NCBI GenBank assembly: GCA_949987565.1 | Contig: OX465118.1 | Span: forward strand, 11,551,384-11,615,383 | DNA from: Luidia sarsii | Lineage: Eukaryota; Echinodermata; Asteroidea; Paxillosida; Luidiidae | Length of the DNA: 64,000 nucleotides | Direction: 5' to 3' | In this document: piece after piece, positions 36,173-46,565 of the stretch | Position numbering within the stretch: position 1 is the stretch's first letter | Layout of the letters: each line of letters starts with the position of its first letter | Notes under the pieces: model-generated | What the model was told of the DNA's origin: nothing | Databases searched by the model: none | Seen by the model: only the letters and a program-made list of their open reading frames with translations | Position numbers and translations under genes: made by a program

Positions 36173-36827
36173 AAAGCATTTCCCACTGATCACAATGGTC
36201 CTTCAACTTTCACTCTTTACACCTCAATGTGAGACCAGCTATAAAAGGCAGGGATTGCAACACTGTAATGAATCTTAAACACAGGAAACTGGAAGGAATA
36301 AAAAGAAAGGAGCATGATTGCGATCAGAGGTGACACTTGGAGAAAGCAAACTGCTGATTCACAGGGACATTTGGGGTTTTTTTTATTTTGGAAAACCACT
36401 CTAAAGTCTACATCCTGATTAAATAATGAAACCGCTGGCGTGGGAACTGTTATCACGAACTCAGTTTACAAATCAGGACAACCTCTGGCAACTTCTAATC
36501 TGTACAGTTATAATATCATCAATTTCATGCTTCAAGTATTCTCCATTCAAACTGTCTACAGATCAGTGGGATTCACCTGGCTATAACCACAGGCCAATTT
36601 TTAGTGCCGCTAAAGCATCCAAACAAATCTTGAAAAGCCTTCCTAAATGCCATCGGGTTGCCAACTTAAGTTCTTTTTTGCAATTAAAAGCTTAGCAGTA
36701 AGCACCCAATGAAATCTGGCCGGCAATGTTGCGCCAACCGAGGGAAGAATTTCTATAGCTCGGGAGTTTTCGGGCCTTGGACGAGAATTGACGAGACGAG
36801 TAGGCATCCATCCGCTGGTGGTCATCA

Positions 36828-38263
36828 TCACCTAGGCTGGGGATACTGGCGTAAGAGGTCAGTGACCTGTTTACTGGTCATCCTGCCGGCTATTTTGCCG
36901 CTCTTCTCGGCTGCTTTGGCTTCCCTCTTCACATTCTACAGAAGACAAGTATCGAAACAAATTAAGGAAAAGATTCTTCAATTTTATTTTTCGGAATAAC
37001 GATCCATTTTAAAAAGAAAAAAAGTCCAACAACCGACTTGAACATTTTCTGAACAAATTTGAAAAAAAAATATTGTTTAAAAGGAAAACTGGTTGAAAAA
37101 AAGGTTTAAAAGAAAAATTGGTTGATTATCATTGGTGGGTTATCAATTAAGAAAGATCCTGCTAGGATCGAAACGTCAGGCCCACTAAATTTTGAGATTT
37201 GCATTTTGGTAATTTTAGTCAGTAAGCAGTTTGCAACTTTTGGGATATCACTCAATGGTAAGTTGAGTTACGATGCATCTTTAGGCTTTGTGAAATTATC
37301 CACCCCAGTCACTGTAATCATTTTGGATATTTCGGCTCTACCCATGGAGAACACAGCAACATTTCGGTGTCACAATATTCAGATGGATTTTACCCACCTC
37401 CGCTTCCACGCAGCATTTATTGAAGGCTTTCATCTCCTGCGCGCAGTCGGAGTCATTGTAGTCGTTTTTCTTCCAACAAGTCATCAGGACAGTCATCTCA
37501 CTGATGCACTCAGCCGCTGCAAAGGAAACATTTCATAAATCATTTCACAAATTAGGATTTTGGTTCAGTTTATTCAGGTTCGGTTTATAATCTAATCTTA
37601 AACTTCTCAGGACGATATACCAAAACCCTTACAATTTTGATATTCTAACTTGAACCACCAGTCAACTGTGAACCAAATCTATATTAAAGAAGACGTTTTC
37701 TACGTTTAGTTTTATTAGTATATTACTGAAAAGATTAGTTTTACTCCCCAACAACAATTTTGATTTGCCTATAAATACTGAATTATATTGAATTAAAAAG
37801 AGGACTGCCAACTGGTAATCTAATGCCAATGTTTGAGATATCCCGGAAAATGAAATAAATATAAAATATAAAATATAAATAAATGCCAATGATATCCCAT
37901 GCCATGCAAAGGCAAAATCAAAACTGTTGTTGTTGAAATTGAGGTAAAAGAACAAAAGTAAAGTTACTGTAGGCAGACTACTACAGTTAAGTTAGGTACT
38001 AATTCATATGATATTAACATAATGTGGCTGATCCAAAATTACAAGGCATAACGCAACTGGTGAATGGAAATCCCGACACAAATTTATGCAACTGTACTGT
38101 GTACAGTGTACAGGCAAATAATTTCGGCAACGTTCCACTTACCTCCCGGTCTGTTCCGCCTGAGGGCGACCTCATTTCGAAGCCTGAATTGTCTTTGTAG
38201 GTGGACGAATTTATTTGGTAAGTAGTTGTTCCTAATGATGATTTCATTCATCCGTTTCGACAT
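36828..38263 (-). CDS. CHCHD1: CHCHD1 / mitoribosomal protein mS37 homologue, 3 exons, 115 aa
   Basis: Exons on the minus strand are 38143-38263, 37398-37516 and 36828-36935, all GT-AG with continuous frame; every exon is short. The product has a basic N-terminal segment (RLRNEVALRRNRPG), then a twin CX9C CHCH domain (Cys44/Cys54 and Cys65/Cys75, around CISEMTVLMTCWKKND). It ends in a C-terminal tail with MTSKQVTDLLRQYPQPR. Length and order match vertebrate CHCHD1 (118 aa), a protein of the small mitoribosomal subunit that folds through Mia40-type oxidation in the intermembrane-space pathway. An in-frame upstream ATG at 38395 would add 44 residues; I prefer 38263 because it gives the family's usual length. 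Confidence 0.85.
37145..37250 (+). repeat. Hammerhead-like repeat, single unit in CHCHD1 intron 2
   Basis: GATCCTGCTAGGATCGAAAC, GGCCCACTAAATTTTGAG, then TTTTAGTCAGTAAGCAGTTTGC. Family member with the ATTTTGGTAATTTTAG tail. Confidence 0.75.
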
Positions 38264-38925
38264 TTTTAATCTGAACTTTCTTCTTTTTACACACACATTT
38301 CGGAGGACATACCGAAAGAAGAATCCAACATTTCCTTCTCCAAACTCTTGAGGGCGCCCTTGCACGAGACCATACCTCAACGGTAATGTACACATATGTA
38401 TGTTGGAGCGAACCTCTGCCGAGTATAAATATTATGCAAAACGATCCGTATCCGTACCACTCCGTATCCGGACCACTTGTACGCCGACTCTTGAGAGGGT
38501 TTCTCCACAATTTAACGTATAAATTACATTGTCAATAATTATATACATGTACCATGCATGCACTACATTGTACATTGTAGCCAATAATTATTATTATTCC
38601 CAGCTCCACAACATAACACGGAGTGCAGTGGTACATGGTACGGTCAGTGTACGAGTACGGATACCGATCCGTGCAGTGACGTCATACCTGATGCATTTTC
38701 ATATCTCGGCAGAGAGTTGCTCCAACATACGACCACAACAGGGTCACGTTTTTTGCACAAGAAAGAGGAAAAGACGATCAAACTGCACCGTTCCCTAGAC
38801 ATCAACACGTCACATACCAAGGCCGGGACAGAAGTACGATTATGAGCAAATAATGGCTGGCTTGTAGACTGCTTAAGCCCTGTTTATTCTCGCAAGACTC
38901 CGTCTGTCTTTAGCCAAACGAGAAA
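38264..38925. promoter_or_regulatory. Shared bidirectional promoter region CHCHD1/METTL14 with CRE
   Basis: The 662-bp gap separates two divergent start codons of housekeeping-type genes. It contains a full CRE palindrome TGACGTCA at 38677-38684 (ATF/CREB class) and several imperfect repeats of CGTATCCGTACC type at 38445-38480 and 38650-38672. No TATA box is evident. Shared control is inferred from the head-to-head arrangement. Confidence 0.55.
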
Positions 38926-41900
38926 ATGTCTGACAGGCTGAAGGCTTTGAAGGAGAGGTCCAAGCAACGGAGAGCTTTGCTTGCACAGACGGTAAGGACC
39001 ACTCCGAGTAACTTGGACCTGAGTCGCCCTTTTTTTAATTTCCAACTTCCAAGGACTCAAAGTTTCTTCGACTACCCTCGACCGAAATCCTTAGATTTTA
39101 ACCCCCGAAAACACACGTAAAAAACTATCCCATGCGCCCAACATTGGATTCAATCAGAATCACAGACACTGAAGACTGAAGTGTGACTGAGTGTGAAAGT
39201 TCAAAGTAAGACTGAGAATGAGTGAGATATTGAGATACTGTTTACTGGCTTTTTCCCTGTCATTTGCCTTACTCACGGTTGGGGGGAAAGGAGACATTTC
39301 CCCTCAGTTGACCGAGAAGAAATCTCTTCCGTCCGACAAGCCAAAACTAAAGACGACTATCTTTGAGTTTGATTCTAAACTGAACCAGTGTAGTGTAGCC
39401 TGTAGGCAAATTAATTGAAATTCTTAACCACTGTATGTTATTGTGTTTCTAGGGGGAAAAACTGTTGTAGTACTATTGGTTATAATATTGCAGCAGACAT
39501 ACAGTATCTTGTCACATTTGACTTTGATTTTGATTTTAATTTGTTTCAGCTGAATGTGACAGATGCAGACCATCTTGGTACTGTCTTGAATAGTAAGGCA
39601 GACCTAGACTCCCAAGCAGGCAGTCAGTCCACTCCCAAAGATGACCTGCCCAACACTTGGTAAGACGCTTACTGAGACGTTTACAGTCCTCACACCCTCC
39701 TAGTCCTAGTCCTTATCATGTTTGTCATCTTGAGTAACCAACTACAGGTCCTGCCTCTCTCTGCCTTTGAGAAAGGTCCTGCTAGGATCGAAACATCAGG
39801 CCCTCCTAATTTTTTAAGTAACCATTAGAAGTCAGTCATTGATCTTTTCTTTTTTTCAATTTTCATATTTTTAATCTTCCTTACTACTAGCAGGAAGATT
39901 CTGTAATGCCAGTAACATGGTCCGTAATTCCTTTAAAAAAATTTAACCAAATGCTCAAAGATGATTTTTATCTAGTATTTGGTTCAAACTTGGATATATT
40001 TCTATAAGTTCCCGTGTGTGTATTTCCTCTTTGTCTAGTTCGGCAACCTCTCCAACAACCAGCCCACCCACCAAGAGAAGACTTCATGAGGACAGAGGGA
40101 ATACTTCAGGTTCTTCCAAGCCCACACACATCAAGGTATGCCCCTGAAGACTCTCAACGAATAACTCAAAGAATGACACACTTTGAGCTACTGTCAACAA
40201 CAGACTCATCAATCCTTCTTCAAAGTGGGTTGAGAATCACTTGGCCATCGTAGTGATGCTGTCCGTTTAACCCGGAAGAAAATGTGGACGAAGCATCTTC
40301 GGACAATTGCCTCAACTTCCAAGAGGGGAACAATTAATACCTTGCTTGTTTACCTTTTAGCCCTCTTTTGTCTTCACTCCTGTCCACTTCTCTCTTTCAC
40401 ATTTACCCTTTGATGTTTCCCCCTTCCACTACCTAATCCCAACCCAAACCTCTTCCCTTCCCTTTGATCTTACCCTACCAGCTATTCCCACTGTCCTCTG
40501 TCAGTCATCCATGTCCCTGTTTCTCTCCCCTTCCTATTCGTCCCTGTCATTTTGCCCTTAACTAAGAAAGGTCCTGCTAGGATCAAAACGTCAAACCCTC
40601 CTAATAATAAGAACAATGCTCACATGCCTAGATTGAATTTAAAAGGTTCGGTATATATTATGCCACCAAGAATATCCAAATTTTTCATTGTTGTCAAACA
40701 GTATTTGAAATTACTTGGCAAACACCAGTCCAGTTGAAAGGAAAGAATTCACATAAATGTATCTTTGAAGTGAAGACTTTTTTATGACTAATGGAGTTTA
40801 CACTGAGGCAGCTGTATGATATTAATTTGGGAAGTTTGGGAAGCATTATGAAGACAAACTCAGTCACTGTGTTTTCTTTGCATCATTGCCAGGATACCCA
40901 AGAGGAGGAGGAAGACGACGGATTGCTGGAGAAGGTCTACAAGGACTCCAGCACATTCCTGAAGGTACAAAGAGACAGGCAGACAGATGAAAGGACGGAC
41001 AGACATATAGACAGACAGGCAGACAGATGGGAGGATGGACAGACAGATAGACAGACAGACAGACGAATGGATGGATTGACAGGCAGACAGACAGACAGAT
41101 GAATGGACAGTCAGACAAATGGAACGAAGGACGGACAGACATACATTTGTATTACTGTATAATCTAAATATTCCAAATATAAAATTGCCATTTTTTCCAT
41201 TTGCAGGGAACACAGAGTGCAAATCCACACAATGACTATTGTCAGCATTTTGTGGACACGGGACAAAGACCCCAGAACTTCATCAGAGATGTCGGTAGGT
41301 CAAACTCAAAATCAGCGAAATCAAGAGGTTATTGTCAGCAATCACTTTGTTTTGTAGCCTCAAGTAAAATACTCGTTCACTAATTGTGGATGTTTCCCAC
41401 TCATGGAATAATTGTGGAAATTTTTCAGGTTTTGATGAATTTTTTCATGAATTTCCCCAGGTCTTGCTGACAGATTTGAGGAGTACCCGAAGCTGAAGGA
41501 GCTGATTCGACTGAAAGACGAACTGATCACTCAGACAAATTCTCCTCCCATGTAAGCCAACCCTCACCTCCGTCCACTGACCCATTTGAGATGTATTCAT
41601 TCGTTCAGAGGAATTCGTTTGAGAATACCGAGTAGTGTGAGGCACTCACTGATGTGCGAAACTGAGGGGATTCTGAAAAAAAATCTTGGAGTGTCAAATT
41701 CTGCTTTTGAAAAATGTTCTGCAAGGGTCAGAGCATTAGGCTTTTAAACTTGCAGCGTAACCTCACCAAAGACTGGTTGACTATTAGGGAAGGCCACCAT
41801 CTAAGGGCTGGATAGCTCAGATGGGAAGAGCACTGGTATGTTAATCCAGAGGTCTCGGGTTCAAGTCCTGGTCCAGTCAAAGTTTTCTTTGCCAATTTTT

Positions 41901-44789
41901 CAAAGGAGTGAATCTTATGAGTGAATCTTATGAATGCTGAATAGAATGCCACATGCTTCTTGTCTCTGTTTTGCCGCATCACTGTCGAAACTGTGGCGGT
42001 ATCTTCTGCAAAAACACATGACATTGCTCAGTTTTTCTTGAAGACCAGTTTATTCGAGTAGCTTCATTCAAGATATCCTGCCTCTCATCCCTGAATGCCT
42101 TTGTTTCGTTTAGGTATCTACACTGTGACCTTGAAACCTATGACCTCGCTGAGGTGAACCACAAGTTTGACGTCATTCTTGTGGATCCACCTCTGGAGGA
42201 ATATCGACACAGGCCGGGGGTTATGACCAACCAGAAATTTTGGAGCTGGGACGAGGTGAGTTTGGGGTTACTGATGGAGAGGCTCAAGCTTCACAAACTT
42301 AAAGGCCCAATACAACATTGGGAAGATCGGAAAACATCGATGTCCACAGATTTCCTTCTAATTTACACAGTTTGTAGATGATAGAATCCTCATGTTGAAA
42401 TCTTACGGTCTGGAATGCTGTACTTTTCGAGAAATCTTCACTCAAACATCGACAAATAGGTTATTACTTGCAAGTAATAAGCTATTTCTTACACTACAGA
42501 ATGGTGCAAAAACCATGAGGGTTTTTTACCTTTTTCTACTTTCTCAGATCACTATTTGAACTAAAATCTTCGCAGGATTGCTTTTTTGGATATTTAATGG
42601 TGTAACACAAACTGTGGCAATCTTTTGACCTTTAACAATTAGATATTTAGAGTCCTTGGAAAGCACAATGGTGAGGTTAAAGAGCGCCCTCTAATGGTTG
42701 CCTCATACTGACCCTTGACCCCTGGGGTTTATTTTGTACAGATCATGCGGTTGGAGATCCCTGCAATAGCTGCCCATCGTTCTTTCATCTTCCTGTGGGT
42801 GGGCACGCTGGAGGGACTAGACAAAGGTCGGCAGTGTCTGGCCGAGTGGGGCTTCCGTCGCTGCGAGGACATCTGCTGGATCAAGACCAACGTCAAGAAC
42901 CCGGGCAGCGTCAGCCTGGAGACCAACGCCATCCTGCAAAGGACCAAGGTCAGTTAGGATTCAGATAAGATATATACCAAGCCCCTACCCCCTCCATACA
43001 CAATATCAGGTCAAGACAGATCAAGCCAGGTCAGTGGCACATTGGGTTTAATATGTCAGGTCAGATGAGGTCAAATCCGGTCAGATTGGGTTAAGTCAGA
43101 TCCGATCGGGTCAAACCAGGTCAGATTGTGTCATATCAGGTCAGATGAGGTCAAGTCAGGTCAGATTGAGTCAATTCAGGTCTGATTGGGTCATATCAGG
43201 TCTGATTGGGTCATATCAGGTCAGATGAGGTCAAGTCAGGTCAGATTGGGTCAAGTCATGGTAGGTCAAGTCATGTCAGGTCAGATCACACCAAATCAGT
43301 TCATTTTGGGTCAAGTCAGGTTTGATCAGGTCATATTAGTTAGGTCAGGGTATGTCAAGTCATTTCAGGTCAGACCAGGCTAAATCAAGGTGGATCAAGT
43401 GAGATGAGGTCAGATCATGATGGAATAAGGGCAGGTGATGTCATGATTGATTTTGGTTGTCTGTTCGTCTGCAGGAGCATTGTCTGATGGGAATCAAGGG
43501 CACGGTAAGACGCTCCACAGACGGTGACTTCATCCACGCCAACATTGACCTGGACGTGATCATCACGGAGGAACCAGAGACAGGATCCCTAGACAAGCCT
43601 GAGGAGATCTTCCACATCATGGAGCACTTCTGCCTGGGAAGGAGACGACTTCACGTCTTCGGCTCAGACAGCACCATCAGACCCGGTAAGAAGAGATTCT
43701 CATCAACTTAACGAGATCATTAAGCCTGTAGTTCCAGGCTAGATGTTCCATGCACAACAGGAGGGTCTAAATAACATACAAAGATCTATCTATCAACTAG
43801 TATTTCAATTTTCATCATTTAAAAGGGTGTCTTAAGCTCAATGTGCCATTGGTTCAAAGCAATGAATTAAGGAAAAACATTTTATATTTTTTCAAAAATT
43901 TCAATCTTACAATCTCCAAAGTTCAATCTTCACATAAACACTCAAACTAAGCCAGGATATGTTCTTTTGCCCTGCTGTGCTGTGAGTTCCCCCAAAGTTG
44001 ACCAGCACCATTTTTTATATTTAGTAATTTATCTCTGGTCTCTTGTCAAAAAGAATATCGGGTGAGTATTGGACAAATCCATCCGACCGATAGATTTCCT
44101 CCGATAGTTTTTTTTTTTTTTTTTTTATGTGTTAAAGTAACTTTACTCAAGTGGTAAGTTTAGTTTATTTCTTTTTCCACAGCATCAACCAACAAAGCAC
44201 ATATCACATAATGTACATCACAAAGAATGAATAGGCAAAATTAATAGGGAAAGGACTGGCACATTAAGTGATGACCCGATGAGCCTCCACTGTGGCTATC
44301 GGACGAGTGTCTGATGAGCCGAGTGGTCAGGAGTAGGTTGTTTACACAAAGATATTAACCTGGCAGCCGCTTGCCAGCATGTGGTAAAAGATTATCAAGA
44401 AACATTGACCAAGTTTAGATTTCATTCTTCGTTTCCTTCTTCAAGGCTGGCTGTCCATCGGCCCGGCGATCACCAACAGCAATTTCACTCGGGAGACTTA
44501 CGAAGCTTACTTCAATAAGTCGCCGACGGACTACCTGACCGGATGCTCGGAAGAGATCGAGCGACTCCGCCCGAAGTCTCCGCCCCCTAAGATCAAAGGA
44601 GGAGCGTCCGGGCGGGGCGGGCAGGGAGGCCGAGGGGGGCAGGGGGGACGAGGAGGGCAGGGCGGGAGGGGCGGCTCGGGTGGGGCCCAAGGGGGCTGGC
44701 AGGGGGGTGGGCGGGGCGGGTTTGGTGGGCGTGGCCGGGGCGGAGGTTCAGGGAAAGGGAGGGGCTTCCAAGGGAGAGGTGGGTTCTAA
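38926..44789 (+). CDS. METTL14: METTL14, m6A methyltransferase non-catalytic subunit, 10 exons, 475 aa
   Basis: Exons: 38926-38991, 39550-39659, 40039-40135, 40893-40964, 41207-41294, 41461-41551, 42114-42255, 42742-42948, 43475-43685, 44446-44789. All junctions are GT-AG and stay in frame. The N-terminus [21 protein letters not shown] matches the METTL14 N-terminal helix. The MT-A70 fold follows, with [63 protein letters not shown] and [17 protein letters not shown]. The degenerate catalytic motif at 199-202 is DPPL, where vertebrate METTL14 has EPPL. After [10 protein letters not shown] the C-terminal 50 or so residues are an RGG/GGRG low-complexity tail that binds RNA in the family. The protein pairs with METTL3 in the nucleus to write m6A on mRNA. 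Length is close to human (456 aa). Confidence 0.95.
39758..39825 (+). repeat. Hammerhead-like repeat fragment in METTL14 intron 2
   Basis: TGCCTTTGAGAAAGGTCCTG, then CTAGGATCGAAACATCAGGC. The G of GTC is changed to A, which would abolish a cleavage site if there ever was one. A second fragment lies at 40556-40610. Confidence 0.7.
40556..40610 (+). repeat. Hammerhead-like repeat fragment in METTL14 intron 3
   Basis: AAGAAAGGTCCTGCTAGGAT, then CAAAACGTCAAACCCTCC. The core GATCGAAAC has become GATCAAAAC, so it is decayed. Confidence 0.65.
40972..41150. repeat. (GACA)n tetranucleotide repeat in METTL14 intron 4
   Basis: GACAGACAG units with GATG/GGAC interruptions. The Asp/Arg/Gln and Cys/Leu/Ser-rich reading frames are artefacts. 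Confidence 0.9.
41765..41905 (+). mobile_element. tRNA-derived element, copy 7, in METTL14 intron 6
   Basis: CAAAGACTGGTTGAC, then a 73-nt cloverleaf at 41806-41878 with loop ATGTTAA (GTT), then AAAGTTTTCTTTGCC. It is the best-preserved copy with copy 8. The acceptor stem has 7 bp; there is no encoded CCA. Confidence 0.8.
42296..42450. mobile_element. Diverged TIR repeat B fragment in METTL14 intron 7
   Basis: TTAAAGGCCCAATACAACATTGG resembles the repeat B terminus, and a TCACGAG-like interior is only weakly recognisable. The right end is not found. Confidence 0.4.
43005..43430. repeat. Decamer minisatellite of AGGTCA half-sites in METTL14 intron 8
   Basis: Degenerate 10-bp units such as AGGTCAGATG and AGGTCAAGTC. 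I count about 17 exact AGGTCA hexamers, many spaced by 4 bp (DR4 spacing). Confidence 0.85.
44037..44110. mobile_element. TIR repeat C, partial copy in METTL14 intron 9
   Basis: GGTCTCTTGTCAAAAAGAAT, then TCCGACCGATAGATTTCC, ending at a T-rich tract. Only one end is kept. Confidence 0.6.
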
Positions 44790-45260
44790 ATCAACGAGTC
44801 TAACAAGAAAAGATTGGAAGGTTTGAATGGTGGAAATACCAAGGAGTACGGCTTTGTAAAAAGAGTCAGTAACTGAACGTTTTGGGTAGTGTGTACTCTG
44901 CCCATCATCAAGAGACTGTCTGAGATGTTTACGGTGTCGCCACAAGCCTCCTACTTGAGTCTGCCAAGATTAATATTTTCCATAAATTTGGTGCATCTTT
45001 GGATTTTAAGGGTCAAAGGTCAGGTAGGTTGCCCCTAGTTTCAATATTAAACTTGAAATGTCAATTGCTATGTGTTTGAATAGAAATACAGAATTTGTAA
45101 TTATGAATCTGTAAAACCATCAAATAATTATGAATTTTCAGAATGGGATATTCTCAAAACAATTTCTGAAATCATTTAAGGTAGAATAGGGAATCCTTTG
45201 TGTACACAGTGGTGCAAGCACTATACGAGACAGACTAGCTTTGGTACTGAGAAAGGTAGT

Positions 45261-45276
45261 TTTATTGGTTAATAAA
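45261..45276. terminator. Possible bidirectional poly(A) signal between METTL14 and EFCAB6
   Basis: TTTATTGGTTAATAAA is nearly palindromic: AATAAA reads on the plus strand at 45271-45276 and on the minus strand at 45261-45266. It lies between the convergent stop codons, 482 bp after METTL14 and 1.3 kb after EFCAB6. A further plus-strand AATAAA lies near 45648. Use by either gene is inferred. Confidence 0.35.
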
Positions 45277-45729
45277 ATGACATTTGAATTCATAAAAAAA
45301 TGTATTTCAAAGCAAAGTTTTTGTTACATGTCTCAGTGGTTACCATAGAAACTAAACAAGATGGCTGCCTAATAAGAGCAAACAAATTGGCATTCATTCT
45401 AGTGTCTACAATGCACTTCTTGTTTTTTCTATTTCTCAGCGGTAAATATAAATGCATACAAAATGTAAAATAAGTGAGTGTAAAAGCAAACCATTTGCAA
45501 TACATTGATATTGTATTTACAACTAATTACAAAGAAATAATTGTTCAAAATTCGAGCTGTGAGTTCAAACTTTCAAGAAAAAAAAGAAGACTAGAAATCC
45601 CGAGTTTGGAGTGCTATATACGTGCTAAACCTGGCATCGGTTGTCAATAAATGAAGGCCAAACACCTTGATTGCATATGTACATGCGGACAAACATTAAG
45701 AGCTTTGAATTAGTTTATATTCCAGGGAA

Positions 45730-45870
45730 AACCCTGCTTTCACACTGGGTAAGTTAGGAAGGAATGACGTTAAGAGTGATCCGGGGTTGATCGGAGAAAA
45801 CCTGGGTTTATACTCCTAGTTGACCCTGCTTTCACACTGGGTATGTTAGGAGTTAATGACATCAGTGTGA
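45730..45870. repeat. Direct repeat, METTL14/EFCAB6 spacer
   Basis: CCCTGCTTTCACACTGGGTA occurs at about 45731 and 45826, 95 bp apart, with related GTTAGGAG and ATGAC words after each. Elsewhere 44790-46565 holds UTR-like AT-rich sequence. Confidence 0.6.
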
Positions 45871-46565
45871 TGCAGTGTAGACCCGGCAAGTTAATCCAAT
45901 ACAGCCACTTGTAATCCTTTACAAATTGTTCAAGTCATGATTGTCTCATCAAAAAAGATTAAAGATTACATTTTTCAAAATATAAGGCATTTTGTCCCAT
46001 CCTGTTCCTTACTAAGTAATATTACAGCATATTGTAAGGAAACCCTCAACGATATACAGAACATAAAAACACCTTTGTTCTCTTTGTTCTAAACATCAAA
46101 TTAATAAGTGTTATTAACACTTCCTTCAATTATTCCGGATAAAACAATACCGGTTATTGTATTTATCCATCAGTTATTATAATTATGTCCATATTTTGTA
46201 TACATAACTTGTTAATACTTCATCATCAAAAGGGTTTAAGACCATGTGAAATTGCACAACAAATCACATGATCTTAGATCCCGCAATACATGCTCCATAC
46301 AGTCTGCCATCTCATACATATTCATAAATTGGTTTATCCTATTGGTCGGTCCCTCATCTGCATATGCAAAGAGGGTCGAAGTCACTGGGGATGTACAGCC
46401 CTCAAAGTATCTCGTTGGTGAGAAACTTTGTTAGTATCGAGGGTTGTTTCTTGGAACAGAGAAGAGATCTACTTCCCTCAAATCTACCATTGTCAGTGGA
46501 TCAGTCCCGTAGATCTTAGTCTCTCCAGCTGATCAGATCTTGAGGAGTCTTGGGAGACCTCCTCA

